Positions 49,592 through 58,328 of a stretch of 64,000 bases of DNA are shown one piece after another. Each line of letters opens with the position of its first letter. Within the stretch, counting starts at the first letter, position 1. Below the pieces are notes generated by a model, which saw only the letters and a program-made list of their open reading frames with translations, was not told where the DNA came from and ran no database searches. The stretch is from CAIVVT01 sp052145115. GTDB taxonomy: Bacteria; Acidobacteriota; Terriglobia; Bryobacterales; Bryobacteraceae. The stretch lies in assembly GCA_052145115.1 (NCBI GenBank), contig JBKQPG010000066.1, positions 1 to 64,000 of the forward strand, in the 5' to 3' direction. The position numbers and the translations under genes were made by a program.

Positions 49592-50353
49592 ATGACTGAA
49601 CCGACCGTTGAGAGCAAAATCTTCTCCCGTCCGCCCCTGGCGACTTACGCCGGGCTGGCGAAGATGATCGATCACTCGCTGCTGCGGCCCGAGTTGAATG
49701 ACGAACAGGTCGAGGCCGGTTGCCAGGTGGCGCTCGAATACAACGTCGCCAGCGTCTGCGCGCGGCCTTCAGACGCCGATCGCGTGGTCCGCCTCCTCGA
49801 AGGCTCCTCCGTCGCCCCCTCCAGCGTGGTCGGCTTCCCGCACGGCGGCGCCACCACGGCCGTGAAGCTGTATGAGACGCGTGACATGCTGCGCCGCGGC
49901 ATCACCGAGGTCGACATGGTGCTCAACATCGGCAAGCTGCTCTCGCGCCAGTTCCAGTACGTGGAAGCCGAGATCGACGAAATCGCCCGCGTCTGCCACG
50001 ACGCCGGGGCGATTCTGAAGGTCATCTTCGAGAACGCCTACCTGACCGACGACCTCAAAGTCGCGGCCTGCGAAATCTGCATGCGCTGCCAGGCCGACTT
50101 CGTGAAAACCTCCACCGGCTTCGCCCCCTCCGGCGCCACGCGGGAGGATCTCATTCTGATGAAGCGCACCGTCGGCTCCGTGTGCCGCGTCAAGGCCGCC
50201 GGCGGCGTCCGCACGCTGGAGTCCGCGCTCGACGTTTACGCCCTCGGCTGCGACCGTTTCGGCGCGACCAGAACCAGGGAGATCCTCGACGCTTGGAAGG
50301 CCCGTCTGGCCGCCTCCGCTACAGTGCGCGACGGCGCGCCCGCTTCGGCGTGA
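49592..50353 (+). CDS. deoC: Deoxyribose-phosphate aldolase
   Basis: DeoC splits 2-deoxyribose-5-phosphate into acetaldehyde and glyceraldehyde-3-phosphate in nucleoside salvage. The 253-residue TIM barrel has MIDHSLLRPELND near residue 28, VDMVLNIGKLL near 108, VIFENAYLTDD near 145, the Schiff-base Lys in ADFVKTSTGFAPSGA near 172 and a second Lys in CRVKAAGGVR near 202. It contains the N-terminal 25 residues common to longer DeoC forms. It follows cpoB closely and precedes aroDE by 26 bp; the link to those genes is not functional as far as can be seen. Confidence 0.95.
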   Translation: MTEPTVESKIFSRPPLATYAGLAKMIDHSLLRPELNDEQVEAGCQVALEYNVASVCARPSDADRVVRLLEGSSVAPSSVVGFPHGGATTAVKLYETRDMLRRGITEVDMVLNIGKLLSRQFQYVEAEIDEIARVCHDAGAILKVIFENAYLTDDLKVAACEICMRCQADFVKTSTGFAPSGATREDLILMKRTVGSVCRVKAAGGVRTLESALDVYALGCDRFGATRTREILDAWKARLAASATVRDGAPASA

Positions 50354-50379
50354 TATTCTTTGGTGAACTGTAGTTTCGC

Positions 50380-51915
50380 ATGCCTGCCCGCACGGTCTTT
50401 CCGCGCATCTGCATTGCCCTCGGCCTCACCGAGTCTGAGCGGCTCCTCGAGCAGGCGCTGCGCGAGGCCGCCCAGGGCGAGCGTTTCCTCGAATTCCGTC
50501 TCGATTACCTGCCCTCGCCCGAGGAGGGCATTGCAGTCATCCGCGAGTTTCTCCGTCTGTACCCCGACGCGACCGTCCTGGCCACTTGCCGGCGCCATCA
50601 GAACCGCGGCCGCTTCAACGGCAGCATCGAGGAGGAGCTGCGCATTCTCGCCGCCGCCATCGCCGCCGGCGCCCAGGCTGTCGATCTGGAAATCGAAAGT
50701 GCCGAGAGCGCCCAGGCGAAACTGGAGCTGCTTGGCGATGCGCAGCTCATCGTCTCCTATCACAACTTCGAGGGCACGCCGGCGCTCGATCCGGTCATGC
50801 GCCGCATGCTGAAAGTGCCCGCCGCGGCGTATAAGATCGTCACCACGGCTCGCAAACCCTCCGACAACCTCAAGGTCCTTTCCCTGTTGAAGGCCCACGC
50901 CAGGCTGCCCCTCGTGCTGCTCGCCATGACTGAGGCCGGCTTTCCCAGCCGCGTGCTGTGCACCGTCCTCGGCGGCGCTTTCACCTACGCCGCGCCCTCC
51001 ACCGCCGAAGGCACCGCCGCCGGCCAGATCTGCGCGCGCACGCTGCGCCATCTCTACCGCATCGAAAAGCCATGGAAGCAGTGCAAGGTCTTCGGCGTCG
51101 TCGCCGACCCCGTGCGCCACTCCATCTCTCCGGCGGTTCACAACCGCGCTTTGCAGGCCCGTCGCATCGCCGCCCTGTACCTGCCTTTTCTTGTCGGTCC
51201 GCTGCAGTTGAAGGACTTTTTCGCCCTGGCCGCCCGCCTGCCCCTGCAGGGCTTCAGCGTCACCATCCCCCACAAACAGCGCATCATCCGCTACCTCGAC
51301 AGCCTCGACCCCTTGAGCCGCCGCATCGGCGCCGTTAATACCGTCTGGCGCAAGGCCGGCAAGTGGCGCGGCACCAACACCGACATCGATGGCGTTCGCG
51401 CACCCCTCGCCAAGCGCATCCGCCTTTCGAAAAAGACCGTGCTCGTGGTCGGAAACGGCGGCGCCGCCCGCGCCGCGGCCTTCGCCCTGGCCGATGCCGG
51501 CGCCCGGGTCAGCATCACCGGCCGCAACGCCGACCGCATCCGCGCCCTGGCCAAGTGCTGTGGCGGCGAAGCCGTCCTGCCCGACCAGTTGCCCGCCGCG
51601 CGGTACGATGTCCTGGTGCACGCAACGCCCCTTGGCATGTGGCCCCACACCGAGGAATGCTACTTCAGCGGAGCTGTCCCGGCCGACGTGGTCTTCGACC
51701 TGGTCTATAATCCCGAGCGTACGGCGCTGCTCCAACGCGCCGCCGCCCAGGGTTGCGAAATCGTTCCGGGCGTAGAGATGTTTATCGAACAGGCGGCCCG
51801 GCAATTTGAGATTTTCACCGGCGACAGCGCCCCGCGCGCGGTCATGCAGCAGGCCGCCCGCGAGGCCCTGGCCGAACAATCCAACCACCTCTCATCTCAC
51901 TCCTTAGGCGTATGA
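50380..51915 (+). CDS. aroDE: Bifunctional type I 3-dehydroquinate dehydratase / shikimate dehydrogenase
   Basis: This 511-residue fusion does steps three and four of the shikimate pathway. The N-terminal half (about 1-225) is a type I DHQase: VSYHNFEGTP near residue 125 (catalytic His) and AAYKIVTTARKPSDNL near 150 (Schiff-base Lys). The C-terminal half (about 230-500) is shikimate dehydrogenase: KVFGVVADPVRHSISPAVHN near 235, FSVTIPHKQR near 290 (catalytic Lys), NTDIDGVR near 332 and the Rossmann motif VVGNGGAARAAA near 356. The same fusion order is known from plants and some bacteria. The stop overlaps the next ATG by 4 bp. Confidence 0.95.
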   Translation: MPARTVFPRICIALGLTESERLLEQALREAAQGERFLEFRLDYLPSPEEGIAVIREFLRLYPDATVLATCRRHQNRGRFNGSIEEELRILAAAIAAGAQAVDLEIESAESAQAKLELLGDAQLIVSYHNFEGTPALDPVMRRMLKVPAAAYKIVTTARKPSDNLKVLSLLKAHARLPLVLLAMTEAGFPSRVLCTVLGGAFTYAAPSTAEGTAAGQICARTLRHLYRIEKPWKQCKVFGVVADPVRHSISPAVHNRALQARRIAALYLPFLVGPLQLKDFFALAARLPLQGFSVTIPHKQRIIRYLDSLDPLSRRIGAVNTVWRKAGKWRGTNTDIDGVRAPLAKRIRLSKKTVLVVGNGGAARAAAFALADAGARVSITGRNADRIRALAKCCGGEAVLPDQLPAARYDVLVHATPLGMWPHTEECYFSGAVPADVVFDLVYNPERTALLQRAAAQGCEIVPGVEMFIEQAARQFEIFTGDSAPRAVMQQAAREALAEQSNHLSSHSLGV

Positions 51916-52130
51916 AGAAATCGAATCAGGGAGCGGGTTTCAGCCGGCGGCGGTGGGCCGTCGCCCTGGCCGGCGCCCTGGCGCCGCTGTCCGGCCGGGC
52001 CCAGGACCCCGCCTCCCCGACGCCGTCCTTGCTCGACGCGCAGCGCGAAAGCCTGCGCGGCCACCAGAACGCCATCCGCCGCGCCAAGGTCCCGCGGGAG
52101 ACCGAGCCCGCCTTCCGTTTCCAGCCCTGA
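51912..52130 (+). CDS. Small Tat-signal protein of unknown function
   Basis: This 72-residue protein has a twin-arginine signal: FSRRRWAVALAGALAPLSG, then an AQD-type cleavage site near residue 32. The predicted mature part is only about 40 residues, with LLDAQRESLRGHQNAIRR and a Pro/Glu-rich end. It overlaps aroDE by 4 bp (ATGA) and its stop is 1 bp before the amidase ATG, so it is translated within the same operon. GC-rich third positions support coding. No family recognised; a short secreted partner of the amidase is one possibility. Confidence 0.7.
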   Translation: MKKSNQGAGFSRRRWAVALAGALAPLSGRAQDPASPTPSLLDAQRESLRGHQNAIRRAKVPRETEPAFRFQP

Positions 52131-52131
52131 C

Positions 52132-53565
52132 ATGCCTGTACTCCCTGCGGACGTATTCTTCGATACCGCCTCGGGGCTGAATGCCCGCTGGGTCAAGCGC
52201 GAATTCACCGCCCGCGAGCTCGCCGCAGGCTTCTGCGACCGCCTGGAGAAGCTCGGACCGCGCTACAACGCCCTGGCGCTCCTGCTGCGCGGCCCCGCGC
52301 TCCGCAAAGCCGCCCTGGCCGACGCCGAGCTGAAGCGCGAGCTCGTCCGCGGCCCGCTGCACGGCGTTCCTTACGGCGCCAAGGATCTGCTGAGCGCGGC
52401 CGGTTTTCCCACCACCTGGGGCGCCCGGCCTTTCCGGGCCCAGGTTTTCATCGACGACGCCACCGTCGTCCGTAAGCTCGCCGGCTGCGGCGCCGTGCTA
52501 TGCGCCAAGCTGAGCACGGTTGAGCTGGCCGGCGGCGGCGGCTACCGCTTCGCCTCGGCTTCGTTGACCGGCCCGGGATTGAACCCCTGGGATCCCACGC
52601 GCTGGTCCGGCGGGTCCAGCTCCGGCTCCGCCGCCGCCGTGGCTGCCGGTCTGGTCCCCTTTGCCCTGGGTTCGGAAACCTGGGGTTCCATCGGCGTGCC
52701 GTGCGCCTTCTGCGGCCTCACCGGTCTGCGCCCCACCTACGGCCTGGTCAGCCGCGGCGGCGCCATGGCCCTCTCCTGGAGCATGGACAAGATCGGCCCC
52801 ATCGCCCGCTCGGTCGAGGATTGCGGGCACATCCTCCACGCCATCGCCGGAGCGGACATGGACGACCCCGGCTCAGCCGGCCGCAGCTTCCATTTCCTCC
52901 CCAATCTCGGTCCTCCCCTGACCGGGATGACGGCCGGATATGCTCCTGCGGACTTCGAATCCGTAGCCGGCCCCGCGCTCCGCCCGGCCTTGCGCGAGGC
53001 GCTCGGCGTCTTCCGCGACATCGGTCTCCAGTTGAAGGAAGCCGAGCTGCCCGACTATCCCTATGAATCGATGGCCGAGACCATCATCGGCGCGGAAGGC
53101 GCCACCGTCTTCGCCGATCTGATCGAGTCCGGCGCCGTGGAACAACTCGCCGATCAGCGCCAGATTGCCGGTCTCCAGGCCGCCCTCGAAATCCCGGCCC
53201 GCGACTACCTGCAGGCTATGCGGCTCCGCCGCCTGCTGCAGGGAAGCATCGCTAAGTTATTCACTAACTTTGACTTGTTGATTGCCCCGGCGTGCTCCTC
53301 CGTGGCTCCGAAAATCACCGAGCCGCTGGACGGCCCTGACGCTCCTGTTTCGGCTCACGCCGGCCGCGGGCTGCGCGACCTCAGCGCCGCCAGCAATCTC
53401 GCCGGACTGCCCGCACTGTTCCTGCCGGGCGGCTTCGCGGACCGTTTGCCCGTCGGTATCATGTTGGTAGGAAAGCCTTTTTCGGAGAATCTCCTGCTTC
53501 GGACGGGCCTCGAATTCCAGCGCCGCACGCACTGGCATGAGCGTCACCCGGACCTTCAGTACTAG
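52132..53565 (+). CDS. Amidase-signature family hydrolase
   Basis: This 477-residue amidase-signature enzyme has the Ser-cisSer-Lys triad: Lys in HGVPYGAKDLL near residue 83, cis-Ser in RWSGGSSSGSAAAVAAG near 160 and the nucleophile Ser in GSETWGSIGVPCAFCGLTGLRPT near 182. The family includes GatA and many amide hydrolases. Without gatB and gatC nearby, and with a WGSIGVPC variant of the usual GGSIRxPA nucleophile loop, a catabolic or envelope amidase is more likely than GatA. No signal peptide is seen. It begins 1 bp after the small Tat-protein gene. Confidence 0.88.
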   Translation: MPVLPADVFFDTASGLNARWVKREFTARELAAGFCDRLEKLGPRYNALALLLRGPALRKAALADAELKRELVRGPLHGVPYGAKDLLSAAGFPTTWGARPFRAQVFIDDATVVRKLAGCGAVLCAKLSTVELAGGGGYRFASASLTGPGLNPWDPTRWSGGSSSGSAAAVAAGLVPFALGSETWGSIGVPCAFCGLTGLRPTYGLVSRGGAMALSWSMDKIGPIARSVEDCGHILHAIAGADMDDPGSAGRSFHFLPNLGPPLTGMTAGYAPADFESVAGPALRPALREALGVFRDIGLQLKEAELPDYPYESMAETIIGAEGATVFADLIESGAVEQLADQRQIAGLQAALEIPARDYLQAMRLRRLLQGSIAKLFTNFDLLIAPACSSVAPKITEPLDGPDAPVSAHAGRGLRDLSAASNLAGLPALFLPGGFADRLPVGIMLVGKPFSENLLLRTGLEFQRRTHWHERHPDLQY

Positions 53566-53647
53566 CCTGAATTGGAACCTAAGTTCGCCCGTACCTCCAT
53601 CGAATGGTTCAGGCATAAAATGGTGGAACGCGCCACAATCGCTATGT

Positions 53648-55009
53648 ATGGAGACGGCGGCTCTCGCGTACTCGAGACGCGACTTGTCAAAACATGCGAT
53701 GGATGCCTTAACCGGATTGATGAGCGGTTCGCAGATCGAAGGCACGATCACCAAGTGCATTCTCTCCGGCGGCGGCTCGAAGCCCGGCTTTGCCGTGGTC
53801 GTCCTGGGTATTGACCGTTTCCGCCACCTCAACGAGCTGCTGGGCTACTGCGCCGGCGACGATGCCCTGCTCGAGATTGCCAGTCGATTGCAGGCCTGGC
53901 CGGGCTGCCGCGCCGTCGCCCGCCTCGGCGGCGACGAATTCTGCGTCCTGATCGATGCCGTCTCCGATCTGCGCGAGGCGCTCAAGTCGGCCGAGGCCCT
54001 GCTGCGCATCTTCAACCGTCAACTGCGTCTGGGGACGCGCGACGTTTTCCTCACCGCCAGCGCCGGCCTCAGCCTCTATCCCATCGACGGCCAGGACGCC
54101 GTCTCCCTGTTGCGCCAGGCCTCGCGCGCCATGATGAAAACCAAGCGCCGCGGCGGCAACGCAGTCGAGGGCGCCACCGAGCCGCCCAACCTGACCCCCG
54201 AACAGCGCTACCGGTTGGAAACGGCCCTGCGCCTGGCCCTGGAACAAGAGGAATTCAACCTGCGCTTCCAGCCCGAAGTCGACCGCGACGGCCAGTTCGC
54301 CGGATGTGAGGTGCTGCTGAGCTGGTATCACCCCGAGTTGGGCCATGTCGAGGCTGACACCTTCATTCGGCTGGCCGAGGAAATCGGCGTGATCCTGCCC
54401 ATCGGCTCCTGGGTTCTGTGGCAGGCCTGCGCCCAGGCCAAGCTCTGGCTCGACGCCGGCTTGAACATCCCCCGCGTCGCGGTCAACGTCTCCCCACTGC
54501 AGTTCGCCGATCCCGAATTCGTGCCCACCGTCGCCGCGGTGCTCGATTCCACCGGCCTGCCCGGCGACCGGCTCGAGCTCGAGCTCACCGAAAGCTCCGT
54601 CATGCGGGATATCGATGAGGCCGCCGGCCGGATGCACGCCCTGCGTGAGTTGGGCATCACCTTCGCCATCGACGATTTCGGCGTCGGCTACTCGCCCCTC
54701 ACCTATCTCCACCGCCTGCCCGTGGACGTGGTGAAGATCGACCGCACCTTCATCTCCCAGATGACCAAGCCCTCCGGCAGCCTTCCGCTGGTGCAGACCA
54801 TTACCGTCCTGGCCCACCGCCAGGGCTTCCAGGTCGTCGCCGAGGGCGTGGAGACACGCGAGGAGATGGACCTGGTGCGCGCCGTCCACTGCGACCGCAT
54901 GCAAGGTTTCTACTTCGGCGCGCCGTCCTTCACCGAGGAGTTCGAAACCATCCTGCGCACGCCGGACTACTTCTCGCGCCGCCTGCACACCAACAACCAC
55001 GCCCATTGA
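53648..55009 (+). CDS. Diguanylate cyclase / phosphodiesterase (GGDEF-EAL)
   Basis: The protein has a GGDEF domain followed by an EAL domain and no recognisable sensor. The GGDEF part (about residues 17-185) has DALTGLM, GIDRFRHLNELLGYCAGDDALL and an intact RLGGDEFCVL. The EAL part (about 200-440) has FQPEVDRDGQFAGCEVLLSW, in which EAL reads EVL, then NVSPLQFADPEF, LELELTESSVM, IDDFGVGYS, VVKIDRTFI and VVAEGVETREE, so most metal-binding residues are kept. It probably makes or degrades cyclic di-GMP. The start is unclear: the frame opens at 53537 inside the amidase; ATG 53648 is my choice, giving 453 residues. Confidence 0.85.
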   Translation: METAALAYSRRDLSKHAMDALTGLMSGSQIEGTITKCILSGGGSKPGFAVVVLGIDRFRHLNELLGYCAGDDALLEIASRLQAWPGCRAVARLGGDEFCVLIDAVSDLREALKSAEALLRIFNRQLRLGTRDVFLTASAGLSLYPIDGQDAVSLLRQASRAMMKTKRRGGNAVEGATEPPNLTPEQRYRLETALRLALEQEEFNLRFQPEVDRDGQFAGCEVLLSWYHPELGHVEADTFIRLAEEIGVILPIGSWVLWQACAQAKLWLDAGLNIPRVAVNVSPLQFADPEFVPTVAAVLDSTGLPGDRLELELTESSVMRDIDEAAGRMHALRELGITFAIDDFGVGYSPLTYLHRLPVDVVKIDRTFISQMTKPSGSLPLVQTITVLAHRQGFQVVAEGVETREEMDLVRAVHCDRMQGFYFGAPSFTEEFETILRTPDYFSRRLHTNNHAH

Positions 55010-55223
55010 TCCGATCGGGTTCAGGACCGTTCGCCGCCGCTCGCGCCCTTTGCGCACCTTGAATTCCGGGTGATTCCGCGCTCCTCCACTGTCCCGCGGC
55101 ACTGCAAAGCGGCTGAAAACCCGCGCCGCGGCTGCTCGAAAACGAGCGCCCGCCGGGCCGCGATATACTCTGGGTGGAACCGGCCCGATCCTTCGCCTGG
55201 TCAACCTGAAACGGAGTCTGCGC

Positions 55224-56372
55224 ATGAAAATGCATCCCGCCATCCTCACGGGTTTGGCGCTGCTGAGTACTGTCGTGGTGGGGGAAGTGGCTCTCCGGAT
55301 CGCGCATTATCCTGCCAATCCCGTGGTGGGCTGGAAGACAATCCACGATGTCAACAAGAAGATCGACCCGGCTCAATTCTACTCGCGCAGCGAAGTGAAT
55401 CAATTGGGATTCCGCGGCCAGCCCATCGCCTATCGGGACCGCGACAACGTTGCCCTGCTGGTCGGGGATTCTCAGGTGGAAAGCATAAAATCGCCCCTGA
55501 ACGCGATGCCCGAACGGCTGCTCGAACCCGCTTTGACGACCAGCCGGCGGAATTGGAGAGTCTTCAGTATCGGCGCGGGAGGTTATGGTCAGGATCAGGA
55601 GTTGCTGGGGCTTGAGGAGTACTTTTCCCGGTACCGGGCGAATCTCGTGATTCTGTGGCTCACCATCGGTAACGATCTTTGGAACAATGTGTTTCCGTCG
55701 CACAGTGCCAGCGGCAAGGAATCCACGCCCAAGCCGACCTACCGGCTGAGCGGGACCAAGCTGATCGGGCCGAATCGCGAACTGGGCCAGAAGCTGTTCC
55801 CGACGCAAATCGAAGGGCTCCTGTTTCGCGCGCTCTACGGCGATCTGCACGCCTATTGGGAGCGCTTCCTTCCGCCCGCATACAAGCCTATGACGGCGCC
55901 CTCCGGCCAGTATTCGGAAATCGTGCACACCGATGAGGGAATAGAAACGGAAGACTCGCATTGGAGTTTGTGGCTCACTCCGAGCAGCCCGCGCCGGGAT
56001 TACTCCATCGCGCTGGCCCGGGCGCTGCTGCATGAGATGGTGCGGCTGTGCGAAGCCCACGGCGCGCGTTTTGTCATCCTGGAAGTCGACCGCTATTCGC
56101 CTGCCAGCTATGCCGTGATGCAGAACTTTCCGCTGTGGCGAAAAGGAGCGCGGCTGGTGGAGAAGAACGGCAAGTACTACCGCGCGGACAGCCGCCAGTA
56201 CTTCGAGGGACTCGGGCGCGTGGCGGCAGGCTTTGAGCTCGCCACCATCCCCGTTACCATCCCCAATCACACCGTCAGCGCCGACGATCCGCACTTGAAT
56301 ATCGCCGGCAACAGCCAGGTGCTGCGCGATCTCGCCCAGACGCTCACTCAGCGCGGCCTCGCCAAAGATTAG
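55224..56372 (+). CDS. SGNH-hydrolase-fold membrane-anchored protein
   Basis: This 382-residue protein has one N-terminal membrane segment (about residues 5-22), which suggests a periplasmic anchored enzyme. SGNH block I is LLVGDSQVESIKS (Ser83). Block II is the Gly region IGAGGYGQDQE near 118 and block III is ILWLTIGNDLWNNVFP near 143. Block V is the Asp-x-His in DDPHLNIAGN near 355. Such proteins remove or transfer acetyl groups on polysaccharides, or act as lipases; the AlgX/AlgJ-like layout favours a sugar O-acetyl enzyme. The substrate is not known and no polysaccharide cluster is adjacent. Confidence 0.75.
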   Translation: MKMHPAILTGLALLSTVVVGEVALRIAHYPANPVVGWKTIHDVNKKIDPAQFYSRSEVNQLGFRGQPIAYRDRDNVALLVGDSQVESIKSPLNAMPERLLEPALTTSRRNWRVFSIGAGGYGQDQELLGLEEYFSRYRANLVILWLTIGNDLWNNVFPSHSASGKESTPKPTYRLSGTKLIGPNRELGQKLFPTQIEGLLFRALYGDLHAYWERFLPPAYKPMTAPSGQYSEIVHTDEGIETEDSHWSLWLTPSSPRRDYSIALARALLHEMVRLCEAHGARFVILEVDRYSPASYAVMQNFPLWRKGARLVEKNGKYYRADSRQYFEGLGRVAAGFELATIPVTIPNHTVSADDPHLNIAGNSQVLRDLAQTLTQRGLAKD

Positions 56373-56516
56373 CCCGGATGCGCCGGAATCCGCGCGCACC
56401 GGCGTTCGCGGTGCGGCTGCGAATATAATCTTCGTGAGACCCGGCGGGCCCGATGAGCACGAACCGAATGGCGGTTCCGGCTCCAACGCCGAGCGCGAGA
56501 TCGAGGAGTTTTCACC

Positions 56517-57770
56517 ATGCGTTTACTCAGGCACGAGCCTTCCAGAATGCGTTTGCTGACGCTGGCTCTCATCATCCAGTCGTTCGTCGTGGCGGCGCCG
56601 CCGGCGCTGGATCCGCAAAAAGCCGGCATGGACCCGGCGCGGCTGGCGCAAATCGCCCCGCGGATGCAGGAGTTCATCGATCGCGGCCAGTTGGCCGGGG
56701 TGGTGACGCTGCTGCAGCGGCACGGCGCGCTGGCGCATTTCGAAGCCACGGGCTGGGCCGACGTCGAGGCCAAAAAGCCGATGCAGCGCGACACGATTTT
56801 CCAGATCATGTCGATGACCAAGCCGTTCACCGGCGTGTGCCTGATGATGCTGGTGGATGAGGGCAAGCTGCGGGTCAACGATCCGGTGGAGTACTACCTG
56901 CCCGAATTCCGCGGCCAGATGCTGGCCGAACGCGAGGACGGCAAGCTGATTCTGAAAAAGCCGGCCCACCCGATCACCGTGCGCGAGCTGATGACGCATA
57001 CCTCGGGGATGATCGGCGACCCGCCGGTCTCCACCGGCCCGCTGATGGTGAAGCTGGACCTCATGCCGCTCGACCGCGCCGTGCCGCTGTACGCCCGCGA
57101 GCCGCTGCAGTTCGAGCCGGGCACGCGCTGGATGTACTCGACGGTCGGGATCGACGTGCTGGGGCGCATTGTCGAAGTGCTGTCGGGGATGAAATACGAA
57201 GAGTTCCTGGCCCGGCGCATCTTCGAGCCGCTGGGCATGGTGGACTCGCACATCTTCCTGCCGGCGGCGAAACGCGCGCGGCTGGCGGCGGTTTACACGA
57301 TTGAAGACGGCCGCATGGTGAAGGCCGGCGCGGAGATCCTGGGGGGCGACCCGTTCAAATACCGCCAGGGCGCGGTCTACTCCGGCCCGGGCTTTGCGAT
57401 GTACTCGACGGCCGCGGATCTGGTGAAGTTCTACCAGATGATGCTGAACAAGGGCGTTTACAACGGCAAGCGGATGCTCTCCGCCTCGGCGGTGGAAGCG
57501 ATGTCGACGGTCCAGACCGGCCAGATCAAGGCCGGCTGGGACGTCGGCACGGGCTTCGGCCTGACCTGGGAAGTGACCAAGGATCCGTGGGGCACGGTGG
57601 GCGGGCTGAGCTATGGCGCCTTCCATCACGGCGGCGCCTTCGGCACGTTCGGCTATATCGACCCGAAAAAGGACCTGGTGGGCGTGTACATGATTCAGTG
57701 GAACGGGCCCAACGGCAAAATGGCGCGCGAGTCTTTCACGCAAATTGGCGCGGCGGCGATCGTGGAGTAG
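56517..57770 (+). CDS. Serine hydrolase, class C beta-lactamase/PBP4*-like family
   Basis: This 417-residue protein has a signal peptide (hydrophobic residues about 13-28). The active-site SxxK is S99-M-T-K102. The second motif region is Y207-S-T in RWMYSTVGIDVLG, a Y-x-T variant of the usual Y-x-N. A third motif analogue is the His/Gly segment GAFHHGGAFGTFGY near 370. Such enzymes are esterases or peptidases more often than antibiotic-resistance enzymes. Start ATG 56517 has a GAGGAG about 9 nt upstream; ATG 56547 is an alternative. The molybdenum-hydroxylase genes follow after 81 bp. Confidence 0.88.
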   Translation: MRLLRHEPSRMRLLTLALIIQSFVVAAPPALDPQKAGMDPARLAQIAPRMQEFIDRGQLAGVVTLLQRHGALAHFEATGWADVEAKKPMQRDTIFQIMSMTKPFTGVCLMMLVDEGKLRVNDPVEYYLPEFRGQMLAEREDGKLILKKPAHPITVRELMTHTSGMIGDPPVSTGPLMVKLDLMPLDRAVPLYAREPLQFEPGTRWMYSTVGIDVLGRIVEVLSGMKYEEFLARRIFEPLGMVDSHIFLPAAKRARLAAVYTIEDGRMVKAGAEILGGDPFKYRQGAVYSGPGFAMYSTAADLVKFYQMMLNKGVYNGKRMLSASAVEAMSTVQTGQIKAGWDVGTGFGLTWEVTKDPWGTVGGLSYGAFHHGGAFGTFGYIDPKKDLVGVYMIQWNGPNGKMARESFTQIGAAAIVE

Positions 57771-57851
57771 CCACGCCGGGCCGGCGAACATCCGGCGGCA
57801 GGATTGACACCGCCGGGCCAGCGGTGTGAGCTAAGGTCAGGAGCAACTCCG

Positions 57852-58328
57852 ATGCTGGGGACAATCGCGTTTACGCTCAACGGAAAACCCACGCGCGTGA
57901 CGGTCGACGGCGAGCGCATGCTGCTGTGGGTGCTGCGTTCCGACCTGGGCCTTACGGGCACGAAATTCGGCTGCGGCGCTTCCTACTGCGGCGCCTGCAC
58001 GGTGATTGTGGATGGAGCAGCAGTGCTGTCCTGCTCGACGCCGGTCAAGGACGTCGCGGGCAAGCGCGTGCTGACCATCGAAGGCCTGAGCGCCAACGGC
58101 AAGCTGCATCCGCTCCAAGAAGCGTTCGTGAAGCACGCCGCGTTCCAGTGCGGCTACTGTACGCCGGGCATGATTCTGGCCGCGTACGCGCTGGTGCACC
58201 AGACGCCGCGGCCCTCGCGCGACGAGATCCTGAAACAAATGGAAGGCAACCTGTGCCGCTGCGGAGCGCATCTGCGCATCGTGGACGCCATCGAGGAGGC
58301 CGCCGTGACGATGAAAGGAGGCGCGTGA
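57852..58328 (+). CDS. Molybdenum hydroxylase, small [2Fe-2S] subunit (IorA/CoxS type)
   Basis: This 158-residue protein carries both iron-sulfur clusters of the xanthine oxidase family. The plant-ferredoxin-like domain has GCGASYCGACTV near residue 43 and a further Cys in AVLSCSTPV near 62. The all-helical domain has CGYCTPGM near 102 and NLCRCGAH near 134. It partners the large subunit that starts at 58328 with a 1 bp overlap. A separate FAD subunit is absent, which is the arrangement of isoquinoline 1-oxidoreductase-type and aldehyde oxidases that pass electrons to other carriers. Confidence 0.93.
   Translation: MLGTIAFTLNGKPTRVTVDGERMLLWVLRSDLGLTGTKFGCGASYCGACTVIVDGAAVLSCSTPVKDVAGKRVLTIEGLSANGKLHPLQEAFVKHAAFQCGYCTPGMILAAYALVHQTPRPSRDEILKQMEGNLCRCGAHLRIVDAIEEAAVTMKGGA

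Noticed and set aside
52132..53565. gatA, glutamyl-tRNA amidotransferase subunit A
   Set aside because: No gatB or gatC nearby and the nucleophile loop differs from the GatA form, so only an amidase-signature assignment is made.
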